Assembly (NCBI GenBank): GCA_041179125.1
Contig: JBEGTZ010000054.1
Coordinates: forward strand, 1-29,239
DNA length: 29,239 nt
Direction of reading: 5' to 3'
From: CAMCXE01 sp041179125
GTDB taxonomy: Bacteria; Pseudomonadota; Gammaproteobacteria; Pseudomonadales; Cellvibrionaceae
Position numbers and translations under genes: made by a program. How positions within the stretch are numbered: position 1 is the stretch's first letter; every line of letters begins with the position of its first letter. Positions 17,101 to 25,510 of this stretch are shown here, piece after piece. Below the pieces are notes generated by a model that was given only the letters and a program-made list of their open reading frames with translations, searched no databases and had not been told where the DNA came from.

Positions 17101-18237
17101 TTAATTATCTACTTCAAACACCTGCAATACCGTATTTAAAAAACGATACCCTAAGGGTGTAGCGCGATAATAATTGGGGTCGGGTTCTAATAATCCTTTT
17201 TGAATTAATTTTTCCACCGCCTCGTCAATAATTGCAGCAGGCAGTTTGCAGCGCTCTAGCCATAATTTACGTGGTATCCCCGCCTTCAAGCGCAGGCCAT
17301 TGAGCATGAATTCCAGGGGTTTTTGCGCATCAGTAACAATTTGGCAAGTGGCATCAAAGATGTGTTGCGCCGCTAAGTAATCTTTAGGTAAGCGGGTTTT
17401 GGCGTAACGCTCTATTCGATTGGGCCAGGTAATTTTTCCATGCGCGCCTGCCCCCAAGGCTAAATAGTCTCCGAATTGCCAATAATTAATATTGTGTGCA
17501 GCCTGCATTCCCGGTTTGGCAAAAGCCGAAATTTCATACTGTGTAAACCCGGCCTGGCTCAATAAACCTTCACCCATAGCTTGAATATCTGCCAATAGAT
17601 CATCTTCTGGCAAAACCGGTGGGCGGTTATAAAATACGGTGTTTGGCTCAATGGTTAATTGATACCAAGAAATATGCTGAGGGTTTAATGCCTGCGCTGC
17701 AAGTAAATCTTCCCGCGCCTGCGCCAATGTTTGTGCGGGCAACCCGTGCATTAAATCTAAATTAATATTGTGGATGCCACCGGCGCGAATTTTTTCCACC
17801 GCCAGGGGCACTTCTGCTGCGCTGTGAATACGCCCTAACTGCTGCAAATGCACATCATTAAAACTTTGCACACCTACGGAAATTCGATTAATACCCGCAG
17901 CCGCCAATTGGGCAAAATCACATAACTCTGCTGTGCCGGGGTTGGCTTCAAGAGTTATTTCAATGTTGGGGGAAAATTCAAAAAATAACCGCAGGTGATT
18001 TAATAGCGATGTTATAAATTGCGCAGACATTAAACTGGGCGTGCCGCCGCCAAAAAAAATACTCTCCAACCTGCGGCCCTGGGCGCGTATTATTTCTGCG
18101 GGTACATCGCGCAACAATGCTGCGAGGTAAGCGTCTTCAGGTAAAAGACCTGGTGCGGCATGGGAATTAAAATCACAGTAGGGGCATTTTTTAACACACC
18201 AGGGGATGTGTATATACAAACTCAACGGCGGTAGCAT
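17101..18237 (-). CDS. hemW: Radical SAM heme chaperone HemW
   Basis: A 378-residue cytoplasmic protein of the HemN-like radical SAM group. 'YIHIPWCVKKCPYCDFNSH' near the N terminus gives the 4Fe-4S cluster Cys14, Cys18 and Cys21 (C-x3-C-x2-C), and 'FFGGGTPSL' is the SAM-binding glycine motif. The shorter length, the C-terminal HemN_C-like winged domain (about 310-375) and the position next to rdgB identify HemW, which binds and delivers heme, rather than the oxygen-independent coproporphyrinogen dehydrogenase HemN; older annotations often confuse the two. The ATG lies 8 nt downstream of the rdgB stop, so the two are co-transcribed, as in Pseudomonas. Confidence 0.93.
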   Translation of the reverse strand: MLPPLSLYIHIPWCVKKCPYCDFNSHAAPGLLPEDAYLAALLRDVPAEIIRAQGRRLESIFFGGGTPSLMSAQFITSLLNHLRLFFEFSPNIEITLEANPGTAELCDFAQLAAAGINRISVGVQSFNDVHLQQLGRIHSAAEVPLAVEKIRAGGIHNINLDLMHGLPAQTLAQAREDLLAAQALNPQHISWYQLTIEPNTVFYNRPPVLPEDDLLADIQAMGEGLLSQAGFTQYEISAFAKPGMQAAHNINYWQFGDYLALGAGAHGKITWPNRIERYAKTRLPKDYLAAQHIFDATCQIVTDAQKPLEFMLNGLRLKAGIPRKLWLERCKLPAAIIDEAVEKLIQKGLLEPDPNYYRATPLGYRFLNTVLQVFEVDN

Positions 18238-18245
18238 TGAACACC

Positions 18246-18833
18246 TTATGATAAAGCGGCCAATAAAGCCGCCATAGCTTTGCCGCGATGGCTAATTTTA
18301 TTTTTATGCGCTTTCGTTAATTGCGCACTGGTGCAGTTTAATTCTGGCAGCCAAAATAACGGGTCATAACCAAAACCACCTTCGCCTTGCGGTGCAGTTA
18401 AAATGTATCCCTCCCAACTGGCGCTGCAAATTAATGGCATAGAATCCTCTGCGTGACGCATATAAACCAACACACAATGGTAACGGGCTGTGCGTAGTGG
18501 TTCCGGTACGTTGGTTAATTGTTTTAATAAAAAAGCATTGTTGTCACTATCGGTTGCATTAACACCTGCAAACCGTGCCGAATAAATGCCCGGCGCACCC
18601 TTTAATGCATCTACCTCAATGCCGGAATCGTCCGCCAACGCGGCAAGGCCTGTGTGGGCAGCGGCATGGCGGGCTTTTAAAATAGCATTCTCAACAAAAC
18701 TTAAACCGGTTTCTTCCACCGAGGCCAAATTAAATTGCCCCTGGGGCAACACACTAAACCCAAGCCCTGACAATAAATGTTGGAACTCATTTACTTTGCC
18801 TGCATTATTGCTGGCCAATACCACTTCGCGCAC
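18246..18833 (-). CDS. rdgB: dITP/XTP pyrophosphatase (nucleotide pool sanitising)
   Basis: A 195-residue enzyme of the Ham1/RdgB family that hydrolyses dITP, ITP and XTP to the monophosphates and so keeps deaminated purines out of nucleic acids. Diagnostic blocks are 'VLASNNAGKVNEF' (5-17), 'ALADDSGIEVDALKGAPG' with the metal-binding acidic residues, 'GEGGFGYDPLFW', and 'SHRGKAMAAL' near the C terminus. Length is normal for the family. The start is a GTG preceded by GGGG; no in-frame ATG gives a better start. It is the upstream partner of hemW. Confidence 0.95.
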   Translation of the reverse strand: MREVVLASNNAGKVNEFQHLLSGLGFSVLPQGQFNLASVEETGLSFVENAILKARHAAAHTGLAALADDSGIEVDALKGAPGIYSARFAGVNATDSDNNAFLLKQLTNVPEPLRTARYHCVLVYMRHAEDSMPLICSASWEGYILTAPQGEGGFGYDPLFWLPELNCTSAQLTKAHKNKISHRGKAMAALLAALS

Positions 18834-18900
18834 AGATGCCCCTATTGATAAATTAAACGTAACTATTTAGCCTATTTTCTATTTTCATACCTCATCCCAG

Positions 18901-18980
18901 TGTAGGGGCGCAATTCATTGCGCCCAATTAAACAGTCAGCGAAATCATCGGCTAAGGCGCGATGAATCGCGCCCCTACAG
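18901..18980. repeat. REPIN-like pair of inverted GTAG-headed hairpins
   Basis: The left unit at 18902-18925 is GTAG followed by the hairpin GGGCGCAAT-TC-ATTGCGCCC. The right unit at 18956-18978 is its near-copy in the opposite direction, GGCGCGAT-GA-ATCGCGCC followed by CCTAC. The arms agree except for two compensated positions (A/T pairs versus G/C pairs). About 30 bp separate them. A GTAG tetranucleotide next to a short hairpin is the form of REP sequences mobilised by RAYT (IS200/IS605-related) enzymes, and an inverted pair is a REPIN/BIME. No RAYT gene lies in the window. Confidence 0.72.
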
Positions 18981-19041
18981 GGTGAAATGGTGCGGACATT
19001 CAATCTGCTTTAATACAATGAATAGTTACAATTAAACAATG

Positions 19042-19521
19042 TTATGGATTAACAAATAATTCTTGTGTGAAGGTAGGTTTTTCTACCTTGCCATTGGGTA
19101 GCGTAACATTTAATAAAAAATGAAATACTTCGCGTTCGGTGGTACGCAAAGTTGCCAAGTAATACACCGCACCGTCTTCTTTAATTTCCCTAAATACTAA
19201 AGCGCGCTGTTGTTGCATTAAATTTTTAGCCACACCACTTAATTGCACGGGCACCGCACGTTTGTTTTGCGTCTCCTGCACGGTGATATTCACCAGTACC
19301 TCATCCGCTTTGCGTTTGAACCCATAAGTTTCGGCTATCTCAGCGGGTAATGAGGTGCTATTGAGCACCGAATACAGTAGCTGGTACTGCCCTAACGGAA
19401 TCTCCCCCTGGGGAAAGGCCTGAGCCAAACAGGCTAGCCCCAACATATACGCACTAACACAGTATTTAATACACCTTTTAAAACCTGTCCCGAACCGATA
19501 ACTCACCCCATAGCGCTGCAT
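19042..19521 (-). CDS. DUF4426 family exported protein
   Basis: A 159-residue secreted protein of unknown function. The signal peptide ends near 'CLAQA'; the mature part, beginning 'FPQGEIPLGQYQLLYSVLNST', is a DUF4426 domain, with 'QTYGFKR'-like and 'ALVFREIKEDGAVYYLATLR' segments. The frame stays open 114 nt further upstream, but ATG at 19521 is 4 nt behind GGGGG and gives a proper signal peptide, so I take it as the start. In Pseudomonas the homologue sits beside rdgB, hemW, metW and metX. Here rdgB and hemW follow in the same direction after a 208-bp gap holding a repeat pair, while metW and metX are not next to it. Confidence 0.82.
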   Translation of the reverse strand: MQRYGVSYRFGTGFKRCIKYCVSAYMLGLACLAQAFPQGEIPLGQYQLLYSVLNSTSLPAEIAETYGFKRKADEVLVNITVQETQNKRAVPVQLSGVAKNLMQQQRALVFREIKEDGAVYYLATLRTTEREVFHFLLNVTLPNGKVEKPTFTQELFVNP

Positions 19522-19773
19522 AAAACCCCCTACAAAAACCCCATCATAACAGCAAGCCTGGCAAGCGCCAAAAATATAACGTTTAATCTCAAAAAGTCGG
19601 TTTATGCGCGGCCAAGTCAAAAATACCGCAGCCAAATTAGTATAAAAATTTTTATTAAAGATTAATTTTTACCGGATATGGAATTTTATGCAGTTTTACA
19701 TCCAAGTAAGCTAGAGCTTGTAATGGGCTGTTTTAAAAATCAATTCAACTTTAAGGAACCCAAAGGGGTCATT

Positions 19774-21075
19774 ATGCGCCGATTGTTAGCACTTACGGTA
19801 AGTATTATTGCTGTGCCAGTTTATGCTCAAAGTTCAGGCTCTGTGCTTACCACGGGGCAAAGCTCAGATCACCTCAGTGTGTATGCAGGGGCACTTAATC
19901 CGGCATTGGGGGATTTAATAGTACCCAGTAACGAGCAGTTTCGCATGGGTTATTTACCGAGCATTAGCACTGTGGCCGAGGTGGGCCAGGTGGATGATTT
20001 TGCCGATGAGCTGAATAATTTAATTGATATTATCGACGACCCCAGAAAAAACACAGAACCCGTACAGGATGTATTAGACCGATTTAATTCTATTTTAGAA
20101 AAAATGGGGAGCACAGGGTATATTAAAAACACCAGTGCAATACACGCACCCTTAACACCGCTGTATTGGAAGCTGCCCATTTGGGATGGCACACTCATGG
20201 CGGATGTACATATTACATCCCAGGCTTTGGCGCGCGTTTTAGATGCGCCACTCAGTTATGACGAACAAAATGGCTCATTTACCACAGCCACATCGGCCTA
20301 TTTAAAAGGTGCCGTACAAACTGCATTTGCACTGGGTTATTCGCAGGCTTGGTTTGATTCAACCGAGGTGCGCACGTATGGAGGCCAATTATATGCTGGG
20401 GCAAAAGTATCTATTTATTCTGTTGATTTAAGTAAACAAGTATTTTTATTGCAGCGATTGGACGGCAAAAATATCAGCGATGTCGTGCGCGATGAATTCG
20501 ACAATAATACACACTCAAGTACAGCGCCCAGCCTTGATGTAGGCGTTATTTGGGCGGCGCAATCCTATCGTTTGGGCGCCACGCTTTACAATCTTAACCA
20601 GCCTTCATTTGATTACGGTGCCGTGGGTGAAAATTGTCAAACTCGCACGGAAAACTCTATAGAACGAGCCAATTGTGAAGCCACGGCTGATTTTGCTCAG
20701 GTGCGCGGGGATCTAAAAACCCTCGAAACTCACAAAAAAAATGCTTATTTATCTGTGGATGGTATGTATTACTGGCAACCTAATGCTTGGGTTTCCGCAG
20801 CGCTTGACCTTTCCGACTACAACGATTTTGTCGGCACACAAAATCAATGGCTCAATATTTCCAGCACTTATTCACCTGCGACACATTGGTTGCCAACCGC
20901 TCGCGCAGGTATACAAAAAAACCTGGCGGGCAGCAAATTAACTCAATTATCTTTAGGTTTTGAATTTAAAGGAATCAGCCTGGATTTGGCTTGGGCTTTG
21001 GAAAAAACCAGGGCGGACGGCAGTCAATTACCGCGCAGTTTGGGTATTGCTTTAGCCGTTTCAGAGCAATTTTAA
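19774..21075 (+). CDS. Outer-membrane beta-barrel protein, TraF_2 (PF13729)-like
   Basis: A 433-residue exported protein. The signal peptide 'MRRLLALTVSIIAVPVYA' is followed by a mature part resembling the family labelled TraF_2: an 'NPALGDLIVPSN' opening, a helical acidic insert ('VDDFADELNNLIDIIDDP', about 72-90), then alternating beta-strand segments ending in a C-terminal phenylalanine, 'AVSEQF', as in outer-membrane barrels. The family's 'conjugal transfer' label is historical and no conjugation genes are here. The frame is open from 19678, but ATG at 19774 has GGGG 5 nt upstream and begins the signal peptide. It is 60 nt upstream of the lipoprotein gene; the two probably form an operon. 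Function is unknown; family assignment is moderately sure. Confidence 0.72.
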   Translation: MRRLLALTVSIIAVPVYAQSSGSVLTTGQSSDHLSVYAGALNPALGDLIVPSNEQFRMGYLPSISTVAEVGQVDDFADELNNLIDIIDDPRKNTEPVQDVLDRFNSILEKMGSTGYIKNTSAIHAPLTPLYWKLPIWDGTLMADVHITSQALARVLDAPLSYDEQNGSFTTATSAYLKGAVQTAFALGYSQAWFDSTEVRTYGGQLYAGAKVSIYSVDLSKQVFLLQRLDGKNISDVVRDEFDNNTHSSTAPSLDVGVIWAAQSYRLGATLYNLNQPSFDYGAVGENCQTRTENSIERANCEATADFAQVRGDLKTLETHKKNAYLSVDGMYYWQPNAWVSAALDLSDYNDFVGTQNQWLNISSTYSPATHWLPTARAGIQKNLAGSKLTQLSLGFEFKGISLDLAWALEKTRADGSQLPRSLGIALAVSEQF

Positions 21076-21135
21076 TCTTAAAAACTCGCACACAAAATAT
21101 GTGCGCTTATTTATTCAATTACGCAAGAGGTATTT

Positions 21136-22839
21136 ATGCGCCTGAATTCATTTTGGTTGACTCCACAGTTTAATTTTAAACGTAATTTATTGGCACTCAG
21201 TTTTGCGTGTTTTGCAGGCTGCGGCGGCAGTGAGCAGGATAGGGGCACCGCATTGGTGCCACCTGCCGATGCCAGTACAGATACCGCGATAAAAGGCCTT
21301 GCCATTGATGGCCATTTAGCGCGCGCCAAGGTGTATATCGACAGTGATAACAACGGTATACGTGATGCTTGGGAGCCGTATGCTTTTACTGATAACGAAG
21401 GTTATTTTTCGTTTAATCCGAATAACCAAAAAAACTACTGCGCGGCAAGTGCCAGTACAGAAGAGGCGCAATATTGTTTAAAACCCGCCCGCTCATACGA
21501 TAATGCGAGCCTGCGTATTATCGGTGGTTACGATATGCTTACCGGCGAGCCATTTAATGGGCAGCTGAGTATGCGCTTAAAAGACAACACCAATAACCAT
21601 GTTATTTCCCCTTTAAGCAGTTTAACCAACAGTTTAAATGAAGCTCAAGCCGCTAATTTACTGAATAAATTAGGCCTTAAACCCGCCGATTTAAATGAAG
21701 ATTACACGGCGCCTGGTGCCAGCATAAATGGGGCGTTACTCAACAAAGCCATTAAAGTTCACAAAGCAGCAAGTTTATTGAGCAAAAAAATTGGTGATGT
21801 ATATACCGCCCTGGGTGACGAACAGGGTTTACCCAGCGATGCCAGCAGCCACACCTATGAAGCCTTAGCGCATGTATTAAATAATTATACCGGTACGATT
21901 GATGAGGCCTTAAGCGATGCCACCCTGCTTACGGCAGCGGCTAAAAGGGCTGAACATTCAGTGCAAAAACGCTATCAAGATAAAGAACTAACGCTGCCAG
22001 AGCAAAGCAGTAATGAAGATAAATTTGGCGTTATTGTGGATCGGTTAAAACAATTAAATCCCTTAATTGACAAGCTAATTCCACCGCTGAAAAACACCCG
22101 TATCGAAGACGCTCGTGCGGGTGCTCGCGCCATTGAGATTTTAGGTGAAAAATCTGCCCACGAAAAAGAAAAAGATGCCGCCACCGACCGAGCATTTAAA
22201 TTTTTCCACGACAATTTCAATGCCCAACACGAAATTATGGCTAATTTAGGCCGAGAACAGGCAGATATTACGCAATTAACAGAGCATGAATTCTCTGAAG
22301 ATGACACTATAAACCCTCAAAACTTAAAACATATCGGCCAAGTGAATGAAAATTCCGCACCGCTTAACCAGGTGAGCGGAAAACAAATTCGTGTTTTGGA
22401 TATGGATTTAGGCGAAAAGCCTAACCATTTAAAAGACATTGAATTTGAAATTTATTTCTCCGGCGCAAACGATGCCACTTCGGGTACTTTTACCGCCTGC
22501 GGTAAATATATTAAAAAAGCCAATGCGGATGGCAGCCTTGGCAAGGGCAATTCCCGTGGCGAGTTGGTTAAAGGATTTTGGAGCCAAATGGACGTGAACA
22601 ATAAATCCAACAATTACAGCTTATTATTGACGTTTGAATTTTTAGGCGCCAAATATCAATCCATTATGAAATCCGTGGGGATGCGCGAAATTGACGGCGT
22701 ACAATATTATGCACTGCGTTTTGATAATAATGATGAATACCGTATCTGGCACAGCATGACTGGCTTAGAGACACAAGGCGTGTTACCCACCAGCAGCGCT
22801 GAATGCCAAAAACGCTTGCCTTCGCGGGTTGGGATTTAA
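21136..22839 (+). CDS. Large lipoprotein of unknown function
   Basis: A 567-residue exported protein with a lipobox-like site at 'FACFAGCGGS' (likely lipidated Cys29). The N-terminal part contains 'AKVYIDSDNNGIRDAWEPYAFTDNEG' (only key residues meant: the D-x-D-x-N-G loop about 75-80), which resembles the calcium loops of prealbumin-like or Sdr-B-type domains. The middle (about 150-390) is mostly helical and charged. The C-terminal part (about 400-560) is richer in strand-forming residues and has two Cys. I recognise no catalytic motif. ATG is preceded by AGAGG 5 nt upstream. It follows the TraF_2-like barrel gene by 60 nt, so a surface complex of barrel and lipoprotein is possible. Its localisation on the inner or outer membrane is undetermined. 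Confidence 0.75.
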   Translation: MRLNSFWLTPQFNFKRNLLALSFACFAGCGGSEQDRGTALVPPADASTDTAIKGLAIDGHLARAKVYIDSDNNGIRDAWEPYAFTDNEGYFSFNPNNQKNYCAASASTEEAQYCLKPARSYDNASLRIIGGYDMLTGEPFNGQLSMRLKDNTNNHVISPLSSLTNSLNEAQAANLLNKLGLKPADLNEDYTAPGASINGALLNKAIKVHKAASLLSKKIGDVYTALGDEQGLPSDASSHTYEALAHVLNNYTGTIDEALSDATLLTAAAKRAEHSVQKRYQDKELTLPEQSSNEDKFGVIVDRLKQLNPLIDKLIPPLKNTRIEDARAGARAIEILGEKSAHEKEKDAATDRAFKFFHDNFNAQHEIMANLGREQADITQLTEHEFSEDDTINPQNLKHIGQVNENSAPLNQVSGKQIRVLDMDLGEKPNHLKDIEFEIYFSGANDATSGTFTACGKYIKKANADGSLGKGNSRGELVKGFWSQMDVNNKSNNYSLLLTFEFLGAKYQSIMKSVGMREIDGVQYYALRFDNNDEYRIWHSMTGLETQGVLPTSSAECQKRLPSRVGI

Positions 22840-22933
22840 TTTTCCGGTAATTGAATTTCAGGCGGCGCCCATAATAGCCAAAGCCGTCACTTATAGGCTC
22901 TTGTGGCGGCTGTGTTAAGTCGTTATTGTGGTG

Positions 22934-22969
22934 CGCGCAAAAAACACCTTTAACCTTATTTTTTGCGCG
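22934..22969. repeat. Inverted repeat upstream of the YceI gene
   Basis: CGCGCAAAAAA (22934-22944) and TTTTTTGCGCG (22959-22969) are perfectly complementary, with a 14-nt loop. The T-run is on the loop side of the stem, the opposite of an intrinsic terminator. It lies 72 bp before the YceI start, so it is either a leader structure or an operator. A weaker stem (GCCGTCAC with GTGGCGGC, one G-U pair) lies just upstream at 22883-22910. Confidence 0.6.
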
Positions 22970-23041
22970 GTTAAATTCAGAAAACCTCAGCCGAGTTCGC
23001 CACGGCGCTCGGGTAAACACGTCTCTGCCCTGGAGCACAAC

Positions 23042-23683
23042 ATGAAAGTTGCATCATTTAGCCTTCTGGCTGCGTTAATTAGTTTGCCAAGTTTTGCCGA
23101 TTGGAAATTACAAGCGGATCAATCTCAGGTGTATTTTTCCACCGTGAAAAAAGAATCCGTAGCGGAGGTTCACCAATTTAAAACCCTACAAGGCGCCATT
23201 AGCGCAGATGGCCAATTTACACTGGCGGTAGACTTAGCCAGCGCCGAAACCGGGGTCGCTATTCGTAACGAGCGTATGGCTCAATATTTATTTGAAACCA
23301 CTAAATTCACCCAAGCCACGGGCAAGGGGAAAATAGATGTGGCTGAATTAGATAAACAGGATAAAGGCAGCAGCCGAGAAGTTAAAGTGGCTGTAACCTT
23401 TGAATTACACGGGAAAACTATCACCAAAGAAGTAAACTTATTGGTGGTGAAATTAAGCGCCAAACAATTTGATGTTCACACCCCCGCGCCTATTCATTTA
23501 AATGCTGCTGATTTTGATTTGGGTGCAGGCGTTGAAAAATTAAAAGAGCTGGCCAGCTTGCCGTCAATTAGCCCTGTGGTACCTGTGACACTGCATTTGC
23601 GTTTCAACCAAGAAGGCAAGGATAAAAAAACCACTCAAAGCGCGCCTGCTATGCCCGCAAATAACAGCACGAGCAGTTATTAA
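23042..23683 (+). CDS. YceI-family periplasmic protein
   Basis: A 213-residue exported protein. The signal peptide 'MKVASFSLLAALISLPSFA' precedes a YceI lipocalin-like barrel (about 20-190): 'DWKLQADQSQVYFSTVKKES' at its start, 'RNERMAQYLFETTKFTQAT' (the family's conserved 'R-d-..-l....f...' block) and 'VTFELHGKTITKEV'. YceI proteins bind isoprenoid lipids, in some cases ubiquinone-8. The C-terminal 20 residues are a low-complexity tail. The frame is open 114 nt further upstream, but ATG at 23042 has GGAG 7 nt before it and starts the signal peptide. It converges on the CBM-cytochrome c lipoprotein gene. YceI-like domains occur in Cellvibrio redox proteins used in cellulose breakdown, so an electron-carrier role is plausible but inferred. 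Confidence 0.9.
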   Translation: MKVASFSLLAALISLPSFADWKLQADQSQVYFSTVKKESVAEVHQFKTLQGAISADGQFTLAVDLASAETGVAIRNERMAQYLFETTKFTQATGKGKIDVAELDKQDKGSSREVKVAVTFELHGKTITKEVNLLVVKLSAKQFDVHTPAPIHLNAADFDLGAGVEKLKELASLPSISPVVPVTLHLRFNQEGKDKKTTQSAPAMPANNSTSSY

Positions 23684-23728
23684 TTATATAGCGCTCAAAA
23701 TCTTTTTAATTTAAAAAACCCGCACACT

Positions 23729-23768
23729 AAAAAGGCGACGATATTTTTATCGTCGCCTTTTTATTTTT
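23729..23768. terminator. Bidirectional intrinsic terminator
   Basis: A 14-bp perfect stem: AAAAAGGCGACGAT (23729-23742), a 6-nt loop, ATCGTCGCCTTTTT (23749-23762), then ATTTTTT. A-run on one side and T-run on the other allow it to end both the YceI transcript and the convergent lipoprotein transcript. Confidence 0.92.
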
Positions 23769-23782
23769 TGCAATGAAAGAAC

Positions 23783-25510
23783 CTATTGCTGCGGGCACTT
23801 CACGCGTTCGGCATCAACAATAACATCGTCAATGTAGACGGTGCGCGGTTTAGATGTGTTGTGATATTGGTCAATTCCGATATGTAATTTATCGAATACC
23901 GATGGGCCAGACCAAATATCATCTAACACATGGCCTGCGCAATTGGCGTTGGCGCTAACACGGTCTTTAACACTCATCCCCAATTTAGTGCCGTTAAGCC
24001 AGTAGGCTAAGGTATTGGTGGTGGCATCAAAACGCCATTCAAAACAGGCCCAGGTATCTTTAGGCACGGCAACAAAATCAGCGTGGCTGTAGCAATCGGT
24101 GAGCGGCGCACCATAAGGCGAGGTGTCGTAATTGGCCATAAAACTTTCATGCGCACCATCCACACGGGCGCGATAAGCAGCGCGGTTACTCTCGGTTAAA
24201 CGCGTGGTGGCCAATAAATTAGCCGGGCCGGACGCTTCAATAAAAGTAAAATCCCCCGCATTGCCACTGACTGCCGGTGTTTTTAACATGGCACGGCCAT
24301 AGTGGTTTTTGGTAAGGCTGGTCAATTGTGAAAGATCCAAAGTAATTCCGTTCGCGTTATATCCAGCACCGGCGCCCAATACTTTTAATGATTTTGTGCC
24401 TGAGAATTTTTCTTCTGTGGTGAGTGTTACGTTGCCTGCACTTCCTTCGCTTTTCCAGCGGCTATTGAGTGTATTTTCTTCAAAATCTTCACACACCACA
24501 CCCGCGCCTGCGGCACAATTATTTTTACTGGGCACGGTAAAACCCGCTTTTATAAATGCGGCTACATCAGCGGCGCACTGGCCAGAACAGGCGGTGGCAT
24601 CTTTAGGCATAAAAGCTGCGATATAACTTTCAAGGCTGTAGGCCGTAGCATTTTTAGTAAATACCACCTTGTTAGAATTAATAGCGGGCGCTGAACCGCC
24701 AGCACCGGATACACCGTGGCAACCGGCGCAAGTTTTATAACTGGTTTCACCATTCGCTAAATTTCCTGTGAGCGTGCTTGCGGTTAATGCAACCGGTGGT
24801 GTGCCCGCCAGTGGCGCGGCTGCAAAACTGCCGCAATTATTGCCTTCAAATACGCCGATATTATCCAGATACACATCCACATCACTTTGGCCCATATTAA
24901 AAGTTAAACGTGTGGTGCTATCGCTGATTTCGGCAGCAAAGGTATATTTAATACTTTGATAATCCGTGGTGATATTAATAGGCGTATTTTTAATTAGTCC
25001 TTCGTACTTATCTGGCCCGGTGTCGATGTTATAACTGATGCTGCGTGCGCTTTCTGCTTTTACATCAAAACAAATGGTGTAGGTGGTGCCTTGGGTAACG
25101 GACAAGGGGTGGTTTAATTGCACATCCCATGTATTTTCCGAAACTGTATTAATAACCGCTTTGAATTCATTGTTGTATGACGCGGTTGCACCACTTAGGC
25201 CTGCAACAAAATTCATTGGCCCAGAGGAAAAAGTGCCGTCGCTCGTTAATAAATTTGCCGCTAAATTACCGCCAGAAGAGCTTGAGCTTGAGCTTGAGCT
25301 TGATGAGTTTGAACTTGAACTTGAAGAACTTGAAGAACTTGAAGAACTTGAGCTTGAGCTTGAGCTTGAACTTGAACTTGAGCTTGAACTTGAAGATGAG
25401 CTGCTGTACGTAGTGGGATTTGATTTTTTACCCGAACCGCAGGCGGTAAGCGCGCTGGTGAGTAATGCGGCCGTTAATATCGGCACCCAAGGTGTGTTGG
25501 TTAAAATCAT
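23783..25510 (-). CDS. Lipoprotein with polyserine linker, CBM4/9-like, cytochrome c and C-terminal lectin-like domains
   Basis: A 575-residue predicted surface or periplasmic redox protein. The lipobox 'LTAC' gives lipidated Cys24. A 44-residue serine tract (36-79) leads to a CBM4/9-like jelly roll (about 83-225, ending 'DVYLDNIGVFEG'). A class I cytochrome c domain (about 250-325) has the heme site C261-A-G-C264-H265 and a likely axial Met301 in 'AAFMPKD'. The C-terminal domain (about 340-575) opens with 'CEDFEENTLNSRW', ends with 'VYIDDVIVDAE' and looks like a concanavalin-type jelly roll that may bind polysaccharide. The combination suggests electron transfer at a carbohydrate surface, for instance to lytic polysaccharide monooxygenases. 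ATG at 25510 has a weak AAGGT upstream. It converges on the YceI gene across a shared terminator. Confidence 0.85.
   Translation of the reverse strand: MILTNTPWVPILTAALLTSALTACGSGKKSNPTTYSSSSSSSSSSSSSSSSSSSSSSSSSSSSSSSSNSSSSSSSSSSSGGNLAANLLTSDGTFSSGPMNFVAGLSGATASYNNEFKAVINTVSENTWDVQLNHPLSVTQGTTYTICFDVKAESARSISYNIDTGPDKYEGLIKNTPINITTDYQSIKYTFAAEISDSTTRLTFNMGQSDVDVYLDNIGVFEGNNCGSFAAAPLAGTPPVALTASTLTGNLANGETSYKTCAGCHGVSGAGGSAPAINSNKVVFTKNATAYSLESYIAAFMPKDATACSGQCAADVAAFIKAGFTVPSKNNCAAGAGVVCEDFEENTLNSRWKSEGSAGNVTLTTEEKFSGTKSLKVLGAGAGYNANGITLDLSQLTSLTKNHYGRAMLKTPAVSGNAGDFTFIEASGPANLLATTRLTESNRAAYRARVDGAHESFMANYDTSPYGAPLTDCYSHADFVAVPKDTWACFEWRFDATTNTLAYWLNGTKLGMSVKDRVSANANCAGHVLDDIWSGPSVFDKLHIGIDQYHNTSKPRTVYIDDVIVDAERVKCPQQ
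25274..25405 (-). repeat. Serine-codon repeat tract in the cytochrome c lipoprotein
   Basis: Forty-four codons, all serine but one asparagine, written in alternating TCA/AGC and TCA/AGT codons. On the plus strand this appears as runs of the hexamers GAGCTT and GAACTT and three tandem copies of GAAGAACTT. The other four frames across it give only repetitive peptides and are not genes. Confidence 0.9.

Noticed and set aside
17101..18237. Oxygen-independent coproporphyrinogen dehydrogenase HemN
   Set aside because: Length, cysteine context and rdgB neighbourhood fit HemW, the heme chaperone.
19642..19655. AT-only palindrome ATAAAAATTTTTAT
   Set aside because: Short and of pure A/T composition, expected by chance in an AT-rich promoter region; not listed as a feature.
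19678..19773. Earlier in-frame ATG for the TraF_2-like protein
   Set aside because: It would put 32 polar residues before a clear signal peptide; the later ATG has a better ribosome-binding site.
19774..21075. Evidence for a conjugative element from the TraF-type name
   Set aside because: No other transfer, relaxase or pilus genes are present; the family name is historical.
22928..23041. Earlier in-frame start for the YceI protein
   Set aside because: It would translate the inverted-repeat leader and bury the signal peptide; ATG at 23042 has GGAG upstream.
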